From Bolinopsis microptera (Eukaryota; Ctenophora; Tentaculata; Lobata; Bolinopsidae), in contig NC_087077.1 in assembly GCF_026151205.1 (NCBI RefSeq), forward strand, positions 19,258,975-19,322,974: a stretch of 64,000 bases of DNA, read 5' to 3'. The stretch's first letter is position 1; every line of letters starts with the position of its first letter. Below the pieces are notes generated by a model. The model was not told the origin of the DNA, ran no database searches, and saw only the letters and a list, made by a program, of their open reading frames with translations. This document shows, piece by piece, positions 23,643 to 48,559 of the stretch. The position numbers were made by a program, and so were the translations under genes.

Positions 23643-24186
23643 ACTGTGAGCGTAAACGTTCTAAAATAGACTTTAATAAGGGATTGTCATTTAACGGCCT
23701 TGTGTTGTGGAAACCTCCATTGTAGGCATATGGGAAATCCCCATAGTATGCTACAGTCCTATTGTTAAACGTTTGTGTGTATTGTGTTTCCATATCCAAC
23801 TTGAGAGTATCAACAAACCTGAATACACCTCGACTCAAATCATGATATGGGTTGATGGACTTACCCACAATGTTAACACTGGTTGAAGATTGTTTGTTAA
23901 CATCAGAAGAATTCACAAGAGATGGGTTGCTATTAAGTTCAGCCACACTGCTAACTTCACAGTTTTGAGTTTCTGATTCATGTTCAGAGATAAGAACATT
24001 GTCCCCGCAAGAGAATGGAACCGCAATTTTGTCATGGCCTGAGCCTTGGGTAAGTTTGGTTAGACGAGCAATTTGTCTCCTCAAATTGTCGTTTTCAAGA
24101 CTTAGTGATACACAGGTAGAACATTTTGCTTTTGCACTGTTGGGTCTGTCACGAAGGCTGTAATTTCTGATTGGGATACCGGACAT
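23643..24186 (-). pseudogene. LINE ORF1 N-terminal part: coiled coil and first half of AlkB-like domain
   Basis: Starts at ATG 24186. A short basic N-terminus with CSTC is followed by a leucine-rich stretch (SLENDNLRRQIARLTKL) that looks like a coiled coil. A Ser/Asn-rich linker leads to the N-terminal AlkB strand region, NRTVAYYGDFPYAYNGGFH, then LLKSILERL. At 23643 the frame runs into the poly(A) of the inserted R2-like LINE. The trailing poly-Phe is that insertion and not part of the protein. Confidence 0.8.
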
Positions 24187-24189
24187 AGT

Positions 24190-26530
24190 TCAAATAAACA
24201 CAAAAATGCAAGGAATTCAGGATAGAGTCTAAAACCGATGCTACTGTTTATAGTTATTTAGTTGTTGATTACAGTACCTTTGCAGCAATTCAGAAGATGG
24301 GAATGAGTGGTGTCTGATATTCTTTAGGTGATAGATGGGTGATAGGTGATAGATGGGAGTTAACAGCTCTTAAAAACGATGTCTGATATTCTTTAGGATG
24401 TCTTTAAATAAACTATCATGCAACAACCATTTACATCGACATACAACCTGTAATGGTTGCTACATTTGATTGAGGTGTTAATTCCCACTAGGGGTCCTCA
24501 AATTATTTGTAATATAGTAGTGTTGAAAGTATTAAAACTTTGCCATTACAATATTTAAGTTTCTCTAATTCCGTCAAATCTTACTATACATTTCTAACAG
24601 TGTAATCGTAAAGGATCAAATAAACCAATTCATGTCAATATCAACCAACCACAATAAATCGTATAGAAGATAAAAAGTATGTCACAAATAGAGCAGACTT
24701 TTGAGGATAAAGCATACAATAAAAATAAATGGCGTACTCCACATCAATGAGAATACATAAAAACATATTTAGTAATCAAATTACACATCGAAAAGATAAC
24801 CAAATAGAGTGAAAAGGAGTTTTGAAATGCAACATTGCAACAATAACTCTAAGAAACTACGAAGGTATTCTTGTGAAAATATGACAGTATTTAGTTCAGC
24901 GCTCGATTTTCATATAATAGTGATTAATACTACTGACTAGACTACGGTGTAAATTATCGAAAATATGCGCGGTGCGCACTTAAAATTTTGCTTCCATTTA
25001 AAATTAGGTTTTTGACTAAAATATGTTTAATACATTTAAATTATTCGTTACAAGATTGAAGATATATTTTTAAAAAGGGTCAAAATATGGTATCTAAGAA
25101 CCAAAAATTAAGTGCGCGCAAAAAAGTTAAAATTTTGACAACTTTTTTGGATTTTTATCCCAAAAAAAATTAAAAAGAAATTTGTGTTATTTTTATATAT
25201 AGCAGTGGTTCACACTCTGTTGAAATAGATTTTGGGAAAATTGTGGATTCTCTAGCTTTAACTTCTATTCGGGATAGGGGCAAGGGGATTAGGGGCGGTA
25301 GTTGAAAGGGTCCCATATCCTAGCACTTTGCCTAAATGTCTGGTCTATAGACCATTAACAAAAAGGCGCAGTTTATATCTCCGCCAAAAGCAAATTTGTA
25401 AGCACTCACGCGCATTATATCCAAATGTGATTTTAAATTTTTGCATTGGATCGTTGCGCATTGGATGGTTGCTATGCCGCGCCCTGCAGCGCAGCATGTT
25501 ACAATTTATTTCTTCAATTGAGACCTTCGCCCCGCATTTAAGCTACTCGTCTGATATGATAACAAAAATATTTGTTTCAAATATTAGACCGTCGACGAGT
25601 CCAACTCAGCGCACGTCTTGGTAGGTTATAAAATATAAACCTACAATAAAATGTGAATTTGATTGTTAACTGTAACCAAAATGTAATTAAATCGAACGCA
25701 GAAATTAGATCGAACGCAGGAATTAAAAAATTACTATTATTACGTAGTTGTTTATGTGTTATGGTTTACGGTTTTGCAAATGCAGCCGAATAAACGGTTT
25801 TATTTTTATAAACCTAGCTATAACGAACCGAACCCAAACATAACTCCAAAACTTATTAAGTATCATGACGAACCTCCATGGTTAGTGTTACCGGGGGACT
25901 CCATATAATGCCAAGCTTTATGTTGAAGATGCGGTGAAATGAATGACAGGCTAAGCGCCGCCCAGTAACTTCCAATTTTATGGTAACACTAACAGTAACT
26001 TACGCAGACCGGACTACTGCATATTGGCAAATTTTAACATAAATAATTCAGTTTCGATCCGGTCATGCTCATTTTAAGTAAGCTCTGGTTAGAAATTGTT
26101 AACGGTATAACGTGACAAAGAAGAAACGTGTAGAGCTAGGAGTCATGAAAGTCGAAAGACCGGGAACGCCGACGAAAGACTAAGAGACTAAAGACTAAAA
26201 GGAGATAAGAGATAAGGCAAAGCGGACGTGGCTGAGGGACGGGACAAGGGCTTACGCAATCAGGAGCTGCACCCTAATGGCAACAAACTTTAGAGTATAA
26301 TTATATACAAGAGGATGATTGATTTGGGTTTTTAACTCTTTTATGACATTACGATAGATTTTATGTATTATAACTTTGAGTGTTTTATCTTTTTGTTAGC
26401 AATTCATCTAATCGTGTTTTATTAAGTCTTGCTGAAGTAAATCTATAACTCAAAGCTTTTCGCCGCGACAAATGCTTTTCCATCAACTGGAGCCTGATTA
26501 TAATCTTAATCGGTTATCCTCGAGTTGAAT
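24190..26530. other. AT-rich region without recognisable genes
   Basis: I see no supported gene. A direct repeat of GTCTGATATTCTTTAGG occurs near 24315-24400. An open frame on + at about 25328-25624 has no recognisable features. The sequence at 24900-25200 is extremely A/T-rich. Confidence 0.5.
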
Positions 26531-26539
26531 TGAGCAGAG

Positions 26540-26783
26540 ATGACCAGTGGTACAGAGGAAACCGAGAACAATTACCAACCAGAAATTACTAAAGCTGGTG
26601 ACAAACTTGCTCTGAGCAGATAGAAGGTTAATAGTTGTTCAAGTTGCAGATTGTATGTACAATGTAACATACCTGTATGCTGTAGTTTATTTAATAAACG
26701 CCCAACAGTTTTTGAATCAGCGTCCAAAAGTACATCAAACGAAGTTACTCCCACATCTTCAAGGCCTTATCACAAGATTTTGA
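26540..26783 (+). CDS. Possible two-exon micro-gene (52 aa), function unknown
   Basis: ATG at 26540 opens a first exon to 26597 (donor GTGACA). An 88-bp intron ends CTGTAG and a second exon runs 26686-26783 to a TGA. Phase fits (58 + 98 bp = 52 codons). The product would be MTSGTEETENNYQPEITKA, then a helix-like VYLINAQQFLNQRPKVHQ and TKLLPHLQGLITRF. It has balanced composition unlike the surrounding noise, but I recognise no family. A competing reading of the same DNA on minus is also open, so this is tentative. Confidence 0.3.
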
Positions 26784-26799
26784 AAAATTTGGAGGACAA

Positions 26800-28060
26800 T
26801 TTAGCTCATTTTTATCAGGTTACAATGACTTAACTAATGATAACTTTACTCATAAAACATAAGTGTATTTGTAGAAATAAAAGACTCAGGTTTCAATGTT
26901 TAAAATACTAAAATGTCATTGTTAATGCATCCTAATGATAAAATTAAATAATAGGCGCGGGCTTTATCCCAAATAGTGCGAAACTAAAATGTTACGACGG
27001 GCTTCAAGTTAGAACTCGAATACACCAAGCGGCTGTAGAGCTTTGGTTTAAATTTCCGAAAATATTCAAGAAGCATATAACATGACAAAACATGACTAGC
27101 AGTTCATGCATCAGATGCTTAAATATAATCATCAATCAACTTTTTCTTTTTGATCAGCGATTAGGGCCAATTATAAGTGTCTAAAAGCCCGACGCACATA
27201 AGGGCTTCGTCCAAGTCGTATAAAATGATAAAAGCACAAAAGAACACACACCGTACACAGTACTACACTAATACGAGGCGTATAAAATATCGGCGGATGA
27301 AGAAGCATCAAACTGTCTCTTAGAGCATGGGTACAAGTATTAACTCTTAGGAGTAGTGAGACAGACATGAAGTGTCCGTTAGTTTAGGAGACAGACATGA
27401 AGTGTCCGTTAGTTTAGGAGACAGATCGAGGCTGCTCCACCCCACCAAAGTTATAATTTAATTGGTTTTTGGCAGTAGATTAAAACTTCTCAAAGTGGTA
27501 TAACTCATTTGCAATTCATTCAGTTGGAGCATTACTTTCTCTAGTATATTGTATAAAACTTGTTTTATTAGTAAGCATTGCTTTCTATTCATTATTAGTA
27601 AGCATTGCTTTCTATTCATTATTAGTAAGCATTGCTTTCATTAATGTTTTCTTCGGATTTAGAAAAAAACTTCATCATTAAGAGTAGTAAAAATAATCAA
27701 AACAATAAAATTAAGATATGAGTTTAATGCTCCACTTCGACATCACTGCTTACATCCTCGTGGTTCGACGGCCAGGTTTATTTTACTTTCACTTTCACTT
27801 TCCCTCTGCTACCGGCGGACTGGAGAACTCCACACAATCGCGCACATTATAGTTCATGAAAATCTCTCATATTTTTGTTCGATATGTTAGTTGTGGGTGG
27901 CGGGTGGGTCTCCGTGGGGGTCACATGAGATTGATCACGTGTTATACTCCGCTCCGATATTTAGTCTGAACTCCCTCTTAAACCAGGCCCGATCCGGCAC
28001 ATGACGCACACATCTCATAACAATAAATTATAAGGGTTGAAGTAGCGGCCCGCAATGAAC
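26800..28060. other. 3' flank of beta-catenin, no gene seen
   Basis: Contains short tandem duplications: GTCCGTTAGTTTAGGAGACA (about 27374-27425, two copies) and AAGCATTGCTTTCTATTCAT (about 27570-27640, three copies). A minus-strand AATAAA near 27780 could be the beta-catenin poly(A) signal, which would make its 3' UTR about 280 bp. Confidence 0.5.
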
Positions 28061-28062
28061 TA

Positions 28063-41964
<13,902 letters not shown>

Positions 41965-41999
41965 GATTCTTATCTCCTTCTTATCTCCGGATCACCATT

Positions 42000-42580
42000 G
42001 TGATTCTTGCTATAACAAAGTGGTCGGTTAGGCACCACAAAATGGAAGTGAAGGTTATAATTCCAGCAATTATTCTAGATTTAACAAGCTGGTCAGTTTA
42101 ATATCCCAGTGCTGTTAAGAAATACGAACTAATAGATTTGCGAGATCAAAGGAAAGCATTAAGTCTGGGAAGGTCTTGCAAAAAGTTGGTCCGAGCCCGT
42201 AGTTCAAGGCACTGTGTTCGTTAAATACGGGAATAAAAAGCACATTTACTTAAACCATCGCCCAGGTTGCGCACAAATAACGGCTAAATCGGCAAGCTTG
42301 TGCTTAATGTACAATACCTTCTGGCAACAGCTTTTAGATGTTAAACTTTTGAAAGACATTTTACGGTCAGCTTTACTCAATTTCCAAATTTAGAGGACTA
42401 TGTCAGAACTCAGACCATCAGTACCTCGCACTAAAGAGATCTTTGAACGGCGATTTCATTATTGAGTTGTACACAGCAGAATATCCCAGTACACTCAGGT
42501 CGCGGTGAGTGTGTCTAGCAGGATAATAACTAGAGCCACATTAACAGATAAACGACCTGTGTAGACTGTAAACCGCGGAT
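42000..42580. other. Beta-catenin 5' flank
   Basis: The region directly upstream of the beta-catenin ATG. On minus, an acceptor-like TTTGTTATAG lies about 55 bp before the ATG, and a short upstream ORF (ATG GTG ATC CGG AGA TAA) lies between. The promoter was not identified. Confidence 0.5.
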
Positions 42581-42581
42581 C

Positions 42582-43620
42582 AGCGCACAGAAACATCAAG
42601 CTTGTAATAGCAAAGTGTAACGGTAACCTGGAGGTAACCTGGCGCACGGAAACATCAAGCTTGTAATAGCAAAGTGTAACGGTAACCTGGAGGTAACCTG
42701 GCGCACAGAAACATCAAGCTTGTAATAGCAAAGTGTAACGGTAACCTGGAGGTAACCTGGCGCACAGAAACATCAAGCTTGTAATAGCAAAGTGTAACGG
42801 TAACCTGGAGGTAACCTGGCGCACAGAAACATCAAGCTTGTAATAGCAAAGTGTAACGGTAACCTGGAGGTAACCTGGCGCACAGAAACATCAAGCTTGT
42901 AATAGCAAAGTGTAACGGTAACCTGGCGCACAGAAACATCAAGCTTGTAATAGCAAAGTGTAACGGTAACCTGGAGGTAACCTGGCGCACGGAAACATCA
43001 AGCTTGTAATAGCAAAGTGTAACGGTAACCTGGAGGTAACCTGGCGCACAGAAACATCAAGCTTGTAATAGCAAAGTGTAACGGTAACCTGGAGGTAACC
43101 TGGCGCACAGAAACATCAAGCTTGTAATAGCAAAGTGTAACGGTAACCTGGAGGTAACCTGGCGCACAGAAACATCAAGCTTGTAATAGCAAAGTGTAAC
43201 GGTAACCTGGAGGTAACCTGGCGCACAGAAACATCAAGCTTGTAATAGCAAAGTGTAACGGTAACCTGGAGGTAACCTGGCGCACAGAAACATCAAGCTT
43301 GTAATAGCAAAGTGTAACGGTAACCTGGAGGTAACCTGGCGCACAGAAACATCAAGCTTGTAATAGCAAAGTGTAACGGTAACCTGGAGGTAACCTGGCG
43401 CACAGAAACATCAAGCTTGTAATAGCAAAGTGTAACGGTAACCTGGAGGTAACCTGGCGCACAGAAACATCAAGCTTGTAATAGCAAAGTGTAACGGTAA
43501 CCTGGAGGTACCTGGCGCACAGAAACATCAAGCTTGTAATAGCAAAGTGTAACGGTAACCTGGAGGTAACCCGGCGCACAGAAACATCAAGCTTGTAATA
43601 GCAAAGTGTAACGGTAACCA
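42582..43620. repeat. 59-bp minisatellite, about 18 copies, upstream of beta-catenin
   Basis: Near-identical units containing ACATCAAGCTTGTAATAGCA and CGGTAACCTGGAGGTAACCT. One copy near 42900 lacks the GAGGTAACCTG part. The array starts about 620 bp 5' of the beta-catenin ATG. Confidence 0.97.
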
Positions 43621-43624
43621 ACTG

Positions 43625-44625
43625 TTAACCATAACGAAGTGTAAAAGTAACCATAGCAATTATTTCACGATGAAGAGAGCGGGAACCCACAACTGATGTG
43701 TCGAACACACAAAATACCTGGCATGGAGCGAGCAAGATATCTGTCGACTATATGCGTATAATATAGAGCTAGAGAATGACAGAGTAATTGAAGGGGGTTT
43801 CTATAAGTGGGGGGGGGGGGGCACCAGTGTGCGGGACAAGGGTGTAGCGGGGCGTTGAGGAGTGTACATTTAGAATTGGGCCGAAAAACATGAGTGATAT
43901 GTCGGAAAAATTTCGGAAATCGGGTTTCAGGAGCTGCATATCAATTATAGATCTCAAAGAGGGTGCAAAAATGAATAAATTGTAGCAAATACTGAGGACT
44001 TCAAATTCGGACAACTATAAAAACGGTTACATCATGACTATGCAGACAGTCTAAATGTCCATTTTATTTCAGTTTATTTAACTGCAGATAAATCATATTT
44101 TAAAAATATCATTGTAGGCTCCCAGTGGTCCTTTCTAAAAACCTAGACCTCCATTCACGTGACAGTCCAACTTACTGACTTCTCGATGCAAATAGTTAAA
44201 CTGCACTGGCAAGTACGTTTTATTTGCTCTAGCCCATAAATATCCCGCAATAGGAGTCAATAGGACCCTATTTAAATATCATTGTAGGCTCCCAAGTGGT
44301 CCTTTCTAAAAATCTAGGCGTCAGTCTACGCGACAGTACAACCTGATTGGCCCCTCACTGCAAAGTGCAAATACCTTACGGGACATATTTAAATGGTACG
44401 AAAGTCGGTGGTTTTGACAAAAGAATCAAATTTTCGGATTACCAAAATTTAGGTCACCGTCATTATTTTCCCCAGATTATTTTTCACGTATTTTCCTTAA
44501 TTACAACTTTATCGATTTACTATCAATAAAGTAAGTTATAAATATGATTCATCAGAAGAGAGAAAGGAGTTAAATATCACCTCCTTCCCCTTCTTCCTTA
44601 CACTAATACACGTGGTTGAGAACCC
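43625..44625. other. Unassigned, with a diverged direct repeat
   Basis: A segment with ATCATTGTAGGCTCCCA and GTGGTCCTTTCTAAAAA occurs twice (about 44105-44230 and 44275-44400), suggesting an old duplicated repeat. No gene seen. Confidence 0.55.
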
Positions 44626-44633
44626 TACTGAAT

Positions 44634-44782
44634 CAGGGAAAAAAGAAAATCGCGATTATTTTGCCCAAAAATCGCGATACCGCGATTTTTAACAGACTAT
44701 ACATAAGACTATACATAAAATTTGTCGCAAATAATGGGAAAAATCGCGATTCCGCACATGCTGCGATTTCCTTTTGTCCCTG
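44634..44782. mobile_element. hAT-type MITE, copy 3 (149 bp)
   Basis: Begins CAGGGAAAAAAGAAAATCGCG and ends CCTTTTGTCCCTG. Left flank TACTGAAT resembles AACTGAAT found 2 bp beyond the right end, an imperfect target duplication. Confidence 0.8.
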
Positions 44783-44991
44783 TTAACTGAATACATATTA
44801 GCACCAGCCCATTGACTCCCTGATCAACATAGTGTGTAGTTAGTAACGATACACACTCCGCCTGCTTAGCCCTCTTTGTCCAGTATTATCTATCATACCA
44901 CCTCATACCCCCTTAACATAATTCATGATAAATTATAGCAGTAGCTCCCCAACAATAGTGTTGTGGCGGACTAACCACTTGCCTGGTTAGT

Positions 44992-45460
44992 GGTTACCCG
45001 GGAATGTGGTTACCCGGCAATGTGGTTACCCGGGAATGTGGTTACCCGGGAATGTGGTTACCCGGGAATGTGGTTACCCGGGAATGTGGTTACCCGGGAA
45101 TGTGGTTACCCGGGAATGTCATGCGGAGGTAACAGGGTTCTGTTAGGAAACTGGTTTATCGGACCGGACAATCCTGGCATTTCACGTACATACCTGGTAT
45201 GTCACGTACATACCTGGTATGTCACGTACATACCTGGTATGTCACGTACATACCTGGTATGTCACGTACATACCTGGTATGTCACGTACCGGGGCGGTGA
45301 GACTCCGGATATGTTCAAATCCGTAAAAATCGAGATGACTGGTCCGGAGTGTTTCAGGCCGGTCATGTGACAATCTCTCTATAGGGTTAGAATACATGAC
45401 GTCACTATACTGGTCACTATACTGGTCACTACACTGGTCACTATACTGGTCACTACACTA
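44992..45460. repeat. Three short tandem arrays: 16-bp, 20-bp and 12-bp units
   Basis: 44992-45120 carries eight copies of GGTTACCCGGGAATGT. 45178-45288 carries about five and a half copies of CACGTACATACCTGGTATGT. 45403-45460 carries several copies of CACTATACTGGT. Open frames across them are repeat artefacts. Confidence 0.95.
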
Positions 45461-45666
45461 AACGTTATGTAAAAGATTGACGGGAACAAAACAGTTGCCT
45501 AATCACACAGAAAAAGAAACATTCACTACGTATTGGGTACACACACAATTAACAATATGCTGCGCCCATTTAGCTGTGTAGCTGGAGTCTGTACAACCGG
45601 CGAGGTAGATTGAGCTTCAGCAATGAGGACATTGTTCAGGATAACTCCCTAATCAAGCTCTCACAG

Positions 45667-45815
45667 CAGGGACAAATAATTTTCAGGATTATTTAGGCCA
45701 AAAATCGCGATACCGCGATTTTTAACAGGCTATACATTAAACTATACATAAAATTTGTAGCAAATAATGGGAAAAATCGCGATTCCGTACATGCCGCGAT
45801 TTCCTTCTGTCCATG
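45667..45815. mobile_element. hAT-type MITE, copy 4 (149 bp)
   Basis: Begins CAGGGACAAATAATTTTCAG and ends CCTTCTGTCCATG. The target duplication is TCTCACAG/TCTCACAA (45659-45666 and 45816-45823), 7 of 8 matching. More diverged ends suggest an older copy. Confidence 0.85.
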
Positions 45816-45830
45816 TCTCACAAATGTCAG

Positions 45831-45875
45831 CTAGACTGCAGTACCATGCTGACTCAGCATGGTACTGCAGTCTAG
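45831..45875. repeat. Perfect 22-bp palindrome with 1-nt centre
   Basis: Left arm CTAGACTGCAGTACCATGCT plus GA, centre C, then the exact reverse complement. It sits 8 bp beyond MITE copy 4 and its target duplication. Confidence 0.95.
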
Positions 45876-45879
45876 TGCT

Positions 45880-46845
45880 ACCAATGTCTAGTACTGCAAC
45901 ATTTCGGAAGCTGTCTAGTATAACTATCATACATCATTAGCAGCATTGTTCTAATGAGAGGTATTTCAGATTGTTGAGCGCGCAGTACGTGTTAAAAGAG
46001 GATGTAGAGACGTTTTAAGACCACTAAAACAAGTAAGAGCAAGAGAACAGATCATGGACCAGGGTATATGGTCCAGGTTTGGTTTATGGAGCAGTTTAGA
46101 CCGTGTCTGTGCACTTGTGATACTGATCCTGATCTTGTTACCCTGCACTAGAACATAAGCCTAGATAGGAGGGGGTTCATGTATTATACTGTGAATATGC
46201 TAAAATTGTACCCCCCCCTGATCATGAGTCCTCCAGGGTACAACTACAAGAGAGCTCTCACTCTCTGATCCCTACATCCCGGTCTTTAGTCCGGGTGTAG
46301 GGTTTCAAACTGACAGGCTGCCAACACACCCACCTCCCTCGGATACATGTTCCATGTTCCTGTTCTCCTTCCGAGATCACCTCTATTTGTCACCGGGGAG
46401 GATGAGTCATGAGTGTATCCGGGCTAGCCAGCTCTCTGACCCTTCCTAACCTCATTACCACTCACTACAATCGCATTTACAGGTAACCTAGCACTACGAA
46501 CAAACAGGCACGAGCAACGAGAGCTAGGCAAACACTAAGAATAGCACGACAACTCACACCTTCCCCCCAGCCGGAGAAAAGGGTAAAAATGTAAAACACT
46601 GCCAGGGAGAAAAGGGTAAAATATATACGTAAAATATGTAAAGTATGTGTGGGCATATCAGCACGGCATACTGTAGTCGGCACACTGTGACACGGTTAAC
46701 AATGGTCAGAGCTATTACACCCGGCCAGAGTAAGAGCAAATTTAGTAACAATTAGCCCACGTACACTCGGACTCATTTATGTGTATGTAAGTTTAATATT
46801 GTAATTATTATGACATTTAGGAGGTAGTTCAACTGGATATGACGG
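45880..46845. other. Unassigned single-copy-looking region
   Basis: No supported gene on either strand; short open frames have no recognisable motifs. Confidence 0.5.
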
Positions 46846-46850
46846 CTAGA

Positions 46851-47336
<486 letters not shown>

Positions 47337-47552
47337 GAACTGCTCTAATTTACAAGTGCTCTGTTAGTAGTACTATGTATAGAATCAACTGTGCGCTAAG
47401 GGACGTAGTAATGTGTGTCGAAATAAGCAATAAGAGTGGCAACTATCAACTGCTCAGTGTATTATATCAGAGAGAAAGAGCGAGATTTTCTATACCGGAA
47501 CGAAGCTTAAACAAAGAATGAGCCCGGAAGAGAGGGTGAAGAAGTACGAGGT

Positions 47553-47702
47553 GGAGCTGCTAGGTGTGGGGCTGCAACAACTCACAGATAGAGCTGCTAG
47601 GTGTGGGGCTGCAACAACTCACAGATAGAGCTGCTAGGTGTGGGGCTGCAACAACTCACAGATAGAGCTGCTAGGTGTGGGGCTGCAACAACTCACAGAT
47701 AG
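47553..47702. repeat. 37-bp tandem repeat, four copies
   Basis: Exact copies of a unit containing GAGCTGCTAGGTGTGGGGCT and GCAACAACTCACAGATA. Confidence 0.95.
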
Positions 47703-47878
47703 CGGACAGAGAGAGAGAGAGAACACAAAGTAGGGGGAGGTTCTACAAATGCAACGCTCTATGGGTATAATATTGATGACAAATAGCTGGGGTGTAGTAA
47801 AGTAGTAATACACTCTGACAGTGTCTATTTTACAGGTTCGAGACTGGTGGGGTCAGTTCCATGTGTCTGCTGGTGTCA

Positions 47879-48540
47879 ACAAGTCCTGACTAGAGGCTAG
47901 TGGGCATCTAGTAGCAAGTAGGTACAAGTCCTGACTAGAAGCTAGTGGGCATCTAGTAGCAAGTAGGTACAAGTCCTGACTAGAAGCTAGAGGGCAACTA
48001 GTAGCAAGTAGGTACAAGTCCTGACTAGAGGCTAGTGGGCAACTAGTAGCAAGTAGGTACAAGTCCTGACTAGAGGCTAGTGGGCATCTAGTAGCAAGTA
48101 GGTACAAGTCCTGACTAGAGGCTAGTGGGCAACTAGTAGCAAGTAGGTACAAGTCCTGACTAGAGGCTAGTGGGCAACTAGTAGCAAGTAGCTACAAGTC
48201 CTGACTAGAGGCTAGTGGGCATCTAGTAGCAAGTAGGTACAAGTCCTGACTAGAGGCTAGTGGGCATCTAGTAGCAAGTAGGTACAAGTCCTGACTAGAG
48301 GCTAGTGGGCAACTAGTAGCAAGTAGGTACAAGTCCTGACTAGAGGCTAGTGGGCATCTAGTAGCAAGTAGGTACAAGTCCTGACTAGAGGCTAGTGGGC
48401 ATCTAGTAGCAAGTAGGTACAAGTCCTGACTAGAGGCTAGTGGGCAACTAGTAGCAAGTAGGTACAAGTACTGACTAGAGGCTAGTGGGCATCTAGTAGC
48501 AAGTAGCTACAAGTCCTGACTAGAGGCTTGTAGGCAGCTT
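47879..48540. repeat. 45-bp minisatellite, about 14 copies
   Basis: Units containing AAGTCCTGACTAGAGGCTAG and CTAGTAGCAAGTAGGT, differing mainly at an A/T position (GGGCAAC or GGGCATC). Minus-strand open frames across it are artefacts. Confidence 0.95.
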
Positions 48541-48559
48541 GAAGCCAGTGATTTAGGCA

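Larger units (their letters stand above)
12801..24186 (-). mobile_element. CR1-group LINE with AlkB-SGNH ORF1, broken by three nested insertions
   Basis: On minus, the order is ORF1 (24186 to 17479) then ORF2 (17334 to 12801), as in two-ORF CR1-group elements. Three younger sequences interrupt it: an R2-like LINE tail at about 22545-23642, a G/C-bounded polypurine element at 17701-21694, and a palindromic element at 13609-16259. An internal deletion near 13010 removes most of the RT palm. Removing the polypurine element at its duplicated TTTATT restores the SGNH frame exactly, which shows that one element was later split. Confidence 0.85.

Noticed and set aside
43769..44014. 81-codon minus frame
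   Set aside because: No motif, includes translated poly-C, and lies within a repeat-rich spacer.
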